A DNA stretch of 64,000 bases. Origin: Tenacibaculum caenipelagi. Its GTDB lineage: Bacteria > Bacteroidota > Bacteroidia > Flavobacteriales > Flavobacteriaceae. Positions 55,551 through 63,075 of the stretch are shown here, in pieces. The notes under the pieces were generated by a model. It worked only from the letters and a program-made list of their open reading frames with translations, did no database searches and was not told the origin of the DNA. A program made the translations under genes and the position numbers. The stretch spans positions 124,001 to 188,000 of the forward strand of contig NZ_SNYH01000002.1 of assembly GCF_004363005.1 (NCBI RefSeq), written 5' to 3'. Each line of letters begins with the position of its first letter. Positions within the stretch are counted from its first letter, which is position 1.

Positions 55551-56006
55551 TTACACCAATTTGGTCAAATTCATGATAACTCCTAAATGCATTCCTTCGT
55601 GTAAGTTATTAAAAGTCATAGCGCTTTCAAAAGAATCTATCACAAAACCTGTACTCGTTTCGTACTCTTGATATTCTTTAAAAATTCCTTCTTCATAATC
55701 TTCTTGTAAGGTATCTGGCAATCCAATTAACAACTCTTTTACTTCTTCAAATTCTTCTTCAGTAAAATCTTTGGTAGGAAAGGTTCCTTTTCTGTATCCT
55801 TCTATTAACTCATCAGGTGCCAAACAATCCAATCCAGATAATTTGTAATGTAATAATTGCTGTGTAACTACTAAGTGTGCTACATTCCAAGCAATATTGT
55901 TGTTGAATCCTTCTGGAATTACATGTAACTGTTCGTGTGATAAACCTTCTATTCTTTTTAAAACTAAGTCTCTTGATTTTTTTAAAACTTCAAATTGTTT
56001 GTTCAT
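55551..56006 (-). CDS. DinB-superfamily protein
   Basis: 151 residues, helical. The metal-site histidines of the DinB four-helix bundle are suggested by NVAHLV (middle) and EGMHLGVIM (end), with LHYKLSGLD between. Members are often metal-dependent thiol transferases (for example with bacillithiol) or of unknown function. It lies upstream of the PLP enzyme gene on the same strand, with a 51-nt gap. Confidence 0.75.
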   Translation of the reverse strand: MNKQFEVLKKSRDLVLKRIEGLSHEQLHVIPEGFNNNIAWNVAHLVVTQQLLHYKLSGLDCLAPDELIEGYRKGTFPTKDFTEEEFEEVKELLIGLPDTLQEDYEEGIFKEYQEYETSTGFVIDSFESAMTFNNLHEGMHLGVIMNLTKLV

Positions 56007-56126
56007 TTTTCTACTTATTTTAGCTATTTCAAAGATACCTATTTAGCCATGAAAACCTACAATGAGTGTTTGTTATTTAATGGTTAAAACTAATCGCTAT
56101 AACCAATACAATAAAAGCTTACATAC

Positions 56127-56474
56127 ATGAAGAAAGTTTATTTTTTACAAACCTGTGATACTTGCCGTAGAATTTTAAAAGAAGTGAATCTAGACGGTTT
56201 TGAAAAGCAAGAAATAAAAACCAATCCTATTACTGTTTCTCAATTAGAAGAAATGCGTGCTTTAACCGACAGTTACGAAAGCTTATTTAACAAGAGAGCA
56301 AAACTGTATAAAGAAATGGACTTAAAAAATCAAGATGTTAGTGAAGCAGACTATCGTCAGTATATTTTAGACGAATACACTTTTTTAAAACGTCCCGTTT
56401 TTATTGTTGACGATCAAATTTTTATTGGAAACAGTAAAACGGTAGTAGAAAGCTTAAAAGCATTGCTTAGTTAA
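56127..56474 (+). CDS. ArsC/Spx-family thioredoxin-like protein
   Basis: 115 residues. CDTC (C10, C13) follows the first strand, and KRPVFIVDDQIFIGN is the ArsC/Spx fold end. Length and motifs fit the ArsC-like group (YffB/arsenate reductase-like). No arsenic resistance genes are nearby, so arsenate reduction is not supported; a general redox role is equally possible. A strong terminator follows. Confidence 0.85.
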   Translation: MKKVYFLQTCDTCRRILKEVNLDGFEKQEIKTNPITVSQLEEMRALTDSYESLFNKRAKLYKEMDLKNQDVSEADYRQYILDEYTFLKRPVFIVDDQIFIGNSKTVVESLKALLS

Positions 56475-56478
56475 TAAA

Positions 56479-56510
56479 AAAACTCCGACATTATCAGTCG
56501 GAGTTTTCTA
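56479..56510 (+). terminator. Terminator after the ArsC-like gene
   Basis: AAAACTCCGAC and GTCGGAGTTTT form a perfect 11-bp stem with a 7-nt loop. The T run is short, but an A run on the other side allows it to serve the convergent gene as well. Confidence 0.75.
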
Positions 56511-56564
56511 TAATACTAATTTATATGCCTCCCTTCGGCTACGCTCAAGGAACTCAGAAATCTT

Positions 56565-57047
56565 TTAATTTGAAGCTATGCTTTTGCTTTTGGTAGATGC
56601 TTCTACCATAGCTGATAATTCATCCATCGTAAGGTTGGTTTTAATTCCTAATAAAACTAACTCGTCGCTCTTATTATATACATTCACAATAATTTCTTTG
56701 ATACGATCTTTTGTTTCTCTAAAATACACTGTAACTCTTTCGTTACCATCCTTAACTCTTACTAAAGTTTTCAATTTATTTCTTCGTGCAAATTTTTTAA
56801 AATCTTTTTGTACTGAAGCCATATTATTATTGAACACCATGATTTTATAGTTTTTAGATTTCTTTAAGAAAACCCCAAACTCATCAGTATCTTCATCAGA
56901 GATGAACATATTAGCAAAAAAACTAGGAATATTTAAAGATACCTCTGCTCTATCTTTATTAGATTGATAAAATGTTTTAAAATTTTCTTTTTGTGCAAAA
57001 GAACTTAACACAAAAAAGCAGAAAAAGATGGTTGCAATTCGTTTCAT
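56565..57047 (-). CDS. DUF4252 family secreted protein
   Basis: 160 residues with a signal peptide ending SSFAQ (cleavage near residue 19). The body has the DUF4252 look: a short helical segment, then YKIMVFNNNM and alternating strands with VRVKDGNERVTVYF. The family occurs in Bacteroidota, often near sigma-factor genes; function unknown. No sigma factor is adjacent here. Confidence 0.78.
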   Translation of the reverse strand: MKRIATIFFCFFVLSSFAQKENFKTFYQSNKDRAEVSLNIPSFFANMFISDEDTDEFGVFLKKSKNYKIMVFNNNMASVQKDFKKFARRNKLKTLVRVKDGNERVTVYFRETKDRIKEIIVNVYNKSDELVLLGIKTNLTMDELSAMVEASTKSKSIASN

Positions 57048-57097
57048 AATAAAAGTGTTTTAATTGAAGACGACTACTACGTGAATTTGTTGCAAAT

Positions 57098-57134
57098 AAA
57101 AAAAGCCTTAACTTATTCAGTTAAGACTTTTTAG
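57098..57134 (-). terminator. Terminator of the tRNA-Gln copy at 57135
   Basis: Minus strand AAGTCTTAACT pairs with AGTTAAGGCTT with one G-U, followed by seven T. Confidence 0.8.
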
Positions 57135-57205
57135 TTGGCCCACAAGGACTCGAACCTTGAATATCGGTACCAAAAACCGGTGTGTTACCATTACACCATG
57201 GGCCA
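57135..57205 (-). tRNA. tRNA-Gln (anticodon TTG), copy 1
   Basis: 71 nt. Acceptor TGGCCCA/TGGGCCA, anticodon stem CCGGT/ACCGA (last pair weak) around TTTTGGT with anticodon TTG, T arm GGTTCGAGTCC. No CCA. It differs from copy 2 only in one acceptor base pair. A minus-strand TATATTTG box lies at 57218-57225. Confidence 0.95.
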
Positions 57206-57217
57206 ATGTTTACAGTG

Positions 57218-57225
57218 CAAATATA
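57218..57225 (-). promoter_or_regulatory. -7 box of tRNA-Gln copy 1
   Basis: TATATTTG followed by CAC, as in the promoters of tRNA-Gly and of the other tRNA-Gln; the -33 part is weak. Confidence 0.55.
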
Positions 57226-57270
57226 AAAACAAAGTTTTATATTTAGAAATCATTAAACACTTTTTATAAA

Positions 57271-57299
57271 AAAATCCTCACGAAGTTCGTAAGGATTTT
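57271..57299 (-). terminator. Terminator of tRNA-Gln copy 2
   Basis: Minus strand AAAATCCTTACGAA and TTCGTGAGGATTTT form a long stem with one G-U and a minimal loop, followed by T residues. It separates the two tRNA-Gln transcripts. Confidence 0.8.
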
Positions 57300-57300
57300 G

Positions 57301-57371
57301 TTGGCCTACAAGGACTCGAACCTTGAATATCGGTACCAAAAACCGGTGTGTTACCATTACACCATAGGCCA
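57301..57371 (-). tRNA. tRNA-Gln (anticodon TTG), copy 2
   Basis: Same 71-nt cloverleaf as copy 1, with acceptor TGGCCTA/TAGGCCA: both sides of one pair changed (C-G to T-A), so pairing is kept. No CCA. It has a promoter 18 nt upstream and its own terminator. Confidence 0.95.
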
Positions 57372-57388
57372 ATTGCTTATTGCGGGTG

Positions 57389-57419
57389 CAAATATAATAC
57401 AAACTTTTATTTTGACAAA
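57389..57419 (-). promoter_or_regulatory. Promoter of tRNA-Gln copy 2
   Basis: Minus strand TTTG (57416-57419) and TATATTTG (57389-57396), 19 nt apart. The start region TTATATTTGCACCCGCA (57381-57397) is identical to that of the tRNA-Gly promoter at 540-556. Confidence 0.75.
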
Positions 57420-57556
57420 TTTTTTGTGTTTTTTTTCATTTAACACAACTTTATATCAGTTCTCGAGTTATGAATTTACTCAAAATTATATTTTTGTTAT
57501 CAACAAAAAATCATAAGTAATTAATACATTCGTACTTTATATCTAGATAAAAAACT

Positions 57557-60500
57557 ATGACTGAGTTTAACTATAAAAAATGGAACATCATTTTAGGATG
57601 GGTTTCATTTGCAGTAGCGTTAATCACTTATACTCTAACCCTTGAACCTACAGTAAGCTCTTGGGATTGTGGAGAATACATATCAACCGCAGTAAATTTA
57701 GAAGTAGGACACCCTCCTGGGGCTCCTTTATTCCAAATGCTGGGTGCCTTTTTTGCTATGTTCAGTAGCGACCCTAGTCAATGGGCTAGAATGGTCAACT
57801 TTATGTCAGGATTAGCTAGTGCTTTTACCATTTTATTTATGTTCTGGACCATTACCAATTTGGCTAGAAAAATGGCTGTAAAAAATGGGAAATTTAGTAA
57901 AAATGAGGCAATCGCTGTATTAGGTAGTGGATTAGTAGGTGCTTTAGCATATACGTTTTCTGATAGCTTTTGGTTTAGTGCAGTGGAGGGTGAAGTATAC
58001 GCTATGTCATCTTTCTTAATGGCACTACTATTCTGGTTAGGGTTACGTTGGGAAAGTGAACTAAACACTCCTAGAGGGAATAAATGGTTAGTACTAATCA
58101 GTTTTGTAGTAGGATTGTCTTTTGGAGTACACATCTTGTCATTACTAGTAATTCCTTCCATTGTTTTATTGTATTTCTTCAAAACATATAAAGACATCAC
58201 AGTAAAAACAACAGCGATTGCAACCCTAGTTGCTATATTAGTTTTAGCCTTTGTATTCAAGTTCCTATTCCCTTTTACCTTAGAATTCTTTAGTGTTACC
58301 GAATTATTTTTCATCAATCAAATAGGATTGCCATATAATTCAGGAACTATCATTGCGGGACTTATTTTAATTGGGCTCTTCTTTTTCGGATTAAAATACA
58401 CACGTAAAAAGAACTTTGTTACAGCAAATACATTGATATTATCTGTGTTGTTTATCATGATTGGGTTTTCGTCTTGGTTAATGTTACCAATACGTGCGAA
58501 TGCTGACACCATCATTAATGAAAATAATCCATCGAGCGCGCGTGAATTATTAGCTTACTATAATCGTGAACAATATGGCGATGCTAATGTTTTTTACGAC
58601 AATTACTATTCTGTAGCTAAGGATAGAGAACAAGATCCTGACAATCCTTATAAAGATGATAAACCTAAGTACGAAAAAATAGATGGCAAGTATGTTATTG
58701 TTAATAAATATAAAAACGTACTTCCTAATTATTCAAGCAAACACAAAGGATTTATTCCTCGTATGGTAAATCCTGCTTCTGAGCAACAATACAAAAGTAT
58801 TGCTGGAATTCCTGCTCGTAGTAAAAGACGTCCTACCTTTATAGAAAATATGAAGTTCATGATTGATTATCAATTTGGCTATATGTACGGGCGTTATTTT
58901 ATGTGGAATTTCGTTGGACGTCAGAACGATATTCAAGGACACTTAGATATTGAAAACGGTAACTGGTTAAGTGGTATTAAATTTATTGATGAAGCTCGTT
59001 TAGGCTCTCAAGAGAACTTACCAGATAACATCAAGAATAACAAAGGACGTAACACTTACTTCTTTTTACCTTTTCTTTTAGGTATTCTCGGTTTGTTATA
59101 CCAACTTAACAAAGACAAAAAGAATTTTTATGCACTAACCCTATTTTTTGTATTCACTGGGTTTGCTATTATATTTTACACCAATCCTAAACCGTTCGAG
59201 CCACGTGAACGTGATTATGCCGTAGTTGGTTCGTTTTATGTATTTGCTATATGGATTGGTTTTGGGGTTCTTGCCTTATATGATTATTTTAAAAAGTATA
59301 CCAACAAACAAGTAGTAGCTATCGCAGTTTCTGTAGTTTCGTTATTAGCTGTTCCTACTTTAATGGGCTTTCAAAACTGGGATGATCACGATAGATCTGA
59401 TCGTTATTTAGCACAACTGAATGCACAAACCTATTTAGAAAGTTGCGACCCGAATGCTATCCTTTTTACGATTGGTGATAACGACACCTTCCCGCTATGG
59501 TACATGCAACAAGTAGAAGGAATCCGTAGAGATATTAAAATTGTAAATACAAGTCTTTTTCAAACAGATTGGTATATCGACCAAATGAAAAAGAAAACTT
59601 ATGATGCTGACCCTATTCCGTCGCAGTTGACACACGATCAATATAAATACGGAACCTTAGACGTAGCATACTATTATCCTATACCACAATTAAAAGATTC
59701 TATTCTTTCTTTAAACGATTTTATGCGTTGGATTGCTAGTGATAATGACGCAACCTATTTAGAAACAGGAGAGGATTCGAAAGAAAAATTCTATCCTACT
59801 AACAGAATTCGTATTCCTGTAAACAAAGAAAATGTTTTGAAAACGGGATTAGTAGCGCAAAAAGATGCTGATAAAATTGTAGATCATATAGACATTACTG
59901 TTGATTCTCAAGGGCTATCAAAAGCGAGACTTTTAATGTTAGACATTTTAAACAACTTCGACTGGAAACGTCCAATTTATTTTACTGGTGGTGCCAATGC
60001 TGATGAAGAATACATCTGGTTAAAAGATTATTTACAATTAGACGGAATGGCCTACAAACTAGTGCCTATTAAAACCTCTAACCAAGGAAAAACAATTTTT
60101 GACATGGGACGTATAGACCCAGAAAAAATGTACGCTAATGTTAAAAAATGGGATTGGAAAACCATTAACAACGGTGAAATATACTTAGATGAACAAAGTA
60201 AACGAAATTCAATTTCATTGCGCAACAATTTGATTCGTTTATCAGAAGAGTTTTTACAAGAAGGAGACTCTTTAAAAGCTAAAGAGGTATTAGATTTATC
60301 ATTACATAAAATGCCTATTAAAGATTTTGACCACTACAATTTCTCTTTAGGTTACCCAGAATTATATTATCGTATTGGTGATATTGATAAAGCGCGTGAA
60401 ACTGCTGAAACTTTGGCAGACATTTTCAAACAAAAACTTCAGTATTACAGTACTTTTAAAGGAAATGACATTGAGTTGATTATCGATAATTTAGAAACAA

Positions 60501-60670
60501 CTTTGTATATGTATCAAAATTTAGTTCAGCAAGTTACTCGATACGACAAAGACGAATCCTACGGTAAAAAAGTTTTTGAAGACTATATAACACATGCTCG
60601 TTTATTTAGTCATTTAATGCCTGATGAAGAACCTGAGTTACCTCAAGGGCTAGATACTATTAAACCTTAA
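57557..60670 (+). CDS. DUF2723 multi-pass membrane protein (glycosyltransferase-like)
   Basis: 1037 residues. At least ten N-terminal helices (to about 600) with the acidic loop VSSWDCGEYISTAV after the first helix, the DUF2723 hallmark, which resembles the catalytic loop of GT-C mannosyltransferases. PFEPRERDYAVVGSFYVF marks the second membrane block. The C-terminal about 400 residues are soluble with TPR-like repeats. Many Bacteroidota have one such protein, presumed to transfer sugar from a lipid carrier to protein or polymer on the periplasmic side. No activity has been shown that I know of. Confidence 0.85.
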   Translation: MTEFNYKKWNIILGWVSFAVALITYTLTLEPTVSSWDCGEYISTAVNLEVGHPPGAPLFQMLGAFFAMFSSDPSQWARMVNFMSGLASAFTILFMFWTITNLARKMAVKNGKFSKNEAIAVLGSGLVGALAYTFSDSFWFSAVEGEVYAMSSFLMALLFWLGLRWESELNTPRGNKWLVLISFVVGLSFGVHILSLLVIPSIVLLYFFKTYKDITVKTTAIATLVAILVLAFVFKFLFPFTLEFFSVTELFFINQIGLPYNSGTIIAGLILIGLFFFGLKYTRKKNFVTANTLILSVLFIMIGFSSWLMLPIRANADTIINENNPSSARELLAYYNREQYGDANVFYDNYYSVAKDREQDPDNPYKDDKPKYEKIDGKYVIVNKYKNVLPNYSSKHKGFIPRMVNPASEQQYKSIAGIPARSKRRPTFIENMKFMIDYQFGYMYGRYFMWNFVGRQNDIQGHLDIENGNWLSGIKFIDEARLGSQENLPDNIKNNKGRNTYFFLPFLLGILGLLYQLNKDKKNFYALTLFFVFTGFAIIFYTNPKPFEPRERDYAVVGSFYVFAIWIGFGVLALYDYFKKYTNKQVVAIAVSVVSLLAVPTLMGFQNWDDHDRSDRYLAQLNAQTYLESCDPNAILFTIGDNDTFPLWYMQQVEGIRRDIKIVNTSLFQTDWYIDQMKKKTYDADPIPSQLTHDQYKYGTLDVAYYYPIPQLKDSILSLNDFMRWIASDNDATYLETGEDSKEKFYPTNRIRIPVNKENVLKTGLVAQKDADKIVDHIDITVDSQGLSKARLLMLDILNNFDWKRPIYFTGGANADEEYIWLKDYLQLDGMAYKLVPIKTSNQGKTIFDMGRIDPEKMYANVKKWDWKTINNGEIYLDEQSKRNSISLRNNLIRLSEEFLQEGDSLKAKEVLDLSLHKMPIKDFDHYNFSLGYPELYYRIGDIDKARETAETLADIFKQKLQYYSTFKGNDIELIIDNLETTLYMYQNLVQQVTRYDKDESYGKKVFEDYITHARLFSHLMPDEEPELPQGLDTIKP

Positions 60671-60674
60671 TTTA

Positions 60675-61304
60675 ATGAGGTTCTATTTTATAAAAACACC
60701 ACGTATACTTAAACAACTGCTTTCTAAGTATACGTGGTCTTTTTTTTCTGATAAAAAGGAAATCTACCTCACTTTTGATGATGGCCCTATACCTGAAGTC
60801 ACTGAATTTGTACTTGAACAGCTTCAACAATTCAATGCAAAAGCTACCTTTTTTTGTATTGGTGATAATATTCAAAAACACCCATCTATTTTTTCAAGAA
60901 TTGTTAATGAAGGGCATTCGGTAGGAAACCACACTTTTAATCATTTAAATGGCTGGAAAAGTAGCAATACTACTTATTATGAAAACATTGATAAATGTGA
61001 GAGCTTATTAAGTAATCAGAAGACAAAACTTTTTAGACCTCCCTATGGAAAAATCAAAAACAGTCAAGCTAAGCAATTGATAGTAAAAGGTTATAAAATT
61101 ATTATGTGGGATGTATTATCGGCTGATTTTGACAAAAGTATTTCGAAGGAAAATTGTTTGCAAAATGTGCTTAGAAATACGCAAAACGGAAGCATCGTCG
61201 TTTTTCACGACAGTATAAAAGCTAGTGATAAGCTATATTATACACTACCTATACTACTACAAGAATTTTCAGGAAGAGGTTATGAATTCAAGGTGATAAC
61301 TTAA
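60675..61304 (+). CDS. Polysaccharide deacetylase (NodB domain)
   Basis: 209 residues, little beyond the NodB domain. Motif 1 TFDDGP (D35, D36), motif 2 HTFNH (H86, H90) and RPPYG as motif 3, with a late VFHDS. It removes acetyl groups from N-acetylglucosamine-type polymers such as peptidoglycan or chitin. There is no signal peptide or clear membrane segment, so export is unexplained. It starts 4 nt after the DUF2723 stop and probably shares its mRNA, linking both to surface glycans. Confidence 0.88.
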   Translation: MRFYFIKTPRILKQLLSKYTWSFFSDKKEIYLTFDDGPIPEVTEFVLEQLQQFNAKATFFCIGDNIQKHPSIFSRIVNEGHSVGNHTFNHLNGWKSSNTTYYENIDKCESLLSNQKTKLFRPPYGKIKNSQAKQLIVKGYKIIMWDVLSADFDKSISKENCLQNVLRNTQNGSIVVFHDSIKASDKLYYTLPILLQEFSGRGYEFKVIT

Positions 61305-61603
61305 ACGTATTGTTGTACCAAACCTATTAATGTATTCGCATCCTGCTCACCTGTTTGACGCCACTTCATCTCGCCATTTTTATAAATCATAAATGTCGGA
61401 TTTCCTTTTACACGCAAAGCCTCAGCAAGAACTTCATTCTTTTTAATATCTATCTTGATAACTTTTGCTTTGTCTCCTAAAGCAGCAGCAACATCACGAA
61501 GTGTGTCTAAACTAGGTTCTAGCTCACTCCAATCTGCATAAAAATCAATTAACACTGGTTTGTTAATACTTATAATTTCACCAAACTTTGTCATCTTTTG
61601 CAT
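61301..61603 (-). CDS. Thioredoxin-like protein lacking both active-site cysteines
   Basis: 100 residues with the thioredoxin fold: VLIDFYADW, then GNPTFMIYKNGEMKW with the cis-Pro. Where WCGPC is expected the sequence is WSELE: S26 and E29 replace both cysteines. Redox catalysis is therefore not expected; a binding or chaperone role is more likely. A second ATG at residue 4 is possible. The gene is convergent with, and overlaps by 4 bp, the deacetylase gene. Confidence 0.85.
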   Translation of the reverse strand: MQKMTKFGEIISINKPVLIDFYADWSELEPSLDTLRDVAAALGDKAKVIKIDIKKNEVLAEALRVKGNPTFMIYKNGEMKWRQTGEQDANTLIGLVQQYV

Positions 61604-61681
61604 AAGTTTTATCAGTAAGGAGTCTAAAATTACTAATTTTTTGTTAGGTAAATATTATTTTAATCTTAAAAAAGCTGTAAA

Positions 61682-62905
61682 TCAAGCTTTTTTTAACTCA
61701 ATTACGGTAATTTCAGGCCAAATTCCTACTCTACCCGGAAAAGCATGGTATCCAAACCCTCTATTTACATTAATATACCTTCCAAATTCTTCATATAAAC
61801 CTGCCCATTGTTTATATATATATTTAGCAGGACTCCACTTAATCCATCCAGGAATTTCTATTCCGATTTGTAGACCATGTGTATGACCACTTAACGTAAG
61901 TTGATAGTTAAAATTGTCTTCCTTTACTTTATATTCCCAATGACTTGGATCGTGAGAAAGCAATATTTTAAAGTCATCCTGCAAAATTCCTTCAGATGCT
62001 TTTTGCAAATCACCTGCTTTGTTAAACCCTTTCCCCCAGTTTTCAATTCCTACCAGAGCTATTCTTTGCCCATTTTTTTCAATATAACGGTTTTCATTCA
62101 ACAATAAATCAAATCCGATTTTAGGATGAATTTCTTTTACCGCTTTAAAATTAGCTTTCTTTTCTTCTAGTGAATTCCATTTAGAATAATCTCCATAATC
62201 ATGATTCCCTAAAATTGAATATTTACCTTCAGAGGCCTTTAATTGAGAAAACACAGGTATCCAATCATTCATCTCGTGGGCAAAATTATTTACAATATCA
62301 CCTGTAAATAAAATAACATCAGATTGTTGTTGGTTAATCAAATCTACTCCATACTGGATTTTCTCTTTATTATCAAAGCTTCCCGAATGAATATCAGAAA
62401 TATGTGAAATAGTAAAACCGTCAAAAGCTTCAGGTAAATCTTTAAACTTTAATTGGTATTTCAGTACTTTATAATTGTGCTTCCCTTTAAAAATACCATA
62501 CAACAAACTAGCAAAAGGGATAGCCGCTAACCCTAAAGCTACCTTTGCTATAAAGCTTCTTCTACTGGCAAGCGTTTTGGTTTCTTCTTTTGAAAAAAAC
62601 GAAATTCCTTTTTGAATCAAGCGCACCACATCTTCCCCAAACATAATTATCAATATGATTAGCTTAGGTAACAACACTACTAAAAGGATTCCAACAGCCC
62701 ACTGAAATTCTTTGGTTTGTCCAGAACTTCTATCTGAAGTAAGAATTACATAAAAGAAATTTAGGTATGCTAAAAGCCCTAATGATAACCATCCATAACG
62801 AATAAACTTACTTTTTGTCAACGTTCTTATTGCCTGAAAAGCATATGCTTCAAAAACAATAATTAACGCAGAAATGATGAGAAGTGTTACTAACCAACGA
62901 GACAT
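61682..62905 (-). CDS. Calcineurin-like metallophosphoesterase with N-terminal membrane helices
   Basis: 407 residues. Four N-terminal helices (to about 150, interrupted) are followed by a metallophosphoesterase domain: SDIHSG, LFTGDIVNN, GNHDYGDY, LSHDP and SGHTHGLQ supply the metal ligands. Members of this membrane-linked group include UDP-2,3-diacylglucosamine hydrolase-like and YkuE/YaeI-like enzymes; the substrate is unknown. Divergent from polA. Confidence 0.88.
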   Translation of the reverse strand: MSRWLVTLLIISALIIVFEAYAFQAIRTLTKSKFIRYGWLSLGLLAYLNFFYVILTSDRSSGQTKEFQWAVGILLVVLLPKLIILIIMFGEDVVRLIQKGISFFSKEETKTLASRRSFIAKVALGLAAIPFASLLYGIFKGKHNYKVLKYQLKFKDLPEAFDGFTISHISDIHSGSFDNKEKIQYGVDLINQQQSDVILFTGDIVNNFAHEMNDWIPVFSQLKASEGKYSILGNHDYGDYSKWNSLEEKKANFKAVKEIHPKIGFDLLLNENRYIEKNGQRIALVGIENWGKGFNKAGDLQKASEGILQDDFKILLSHDPSHWEYKVKEDNFNYQLTLSGHTHGLQIGIEIPGWIKWSPAKYIYKQWAGLYEEFGRYINVNRGFGYHAFPGRVGIWPEITVIELKKA

Positions 62906-63075
62906 ATTTTTTTATTTACAAAAAACAAAGATACTGTGATTCTTAAAATTGGTTTTTAACATCTTGTTAAAGTTTTGTAGCTTTACCTGCAAAGTACACA
63001 ATAGCTATAATTACCGACTTTTTTTTGTAAACACATCGGTATCAATAATTTATTTCAACAGGCTTAACATATATC

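Noticed and set aside
56127..56474. Arsenate reductase of an ars operon
   Set aside because: No arsR, acr3 or arsB neighbours; the fold alone does not show arsenate reduction.
57298..57516. Plus-strand reading frame through tRNA-Gln copy 2
   Set aside because: Starts inside the tRNA on the opposite strand and has no family pattern; a shadow of the tRNA and its promoter.
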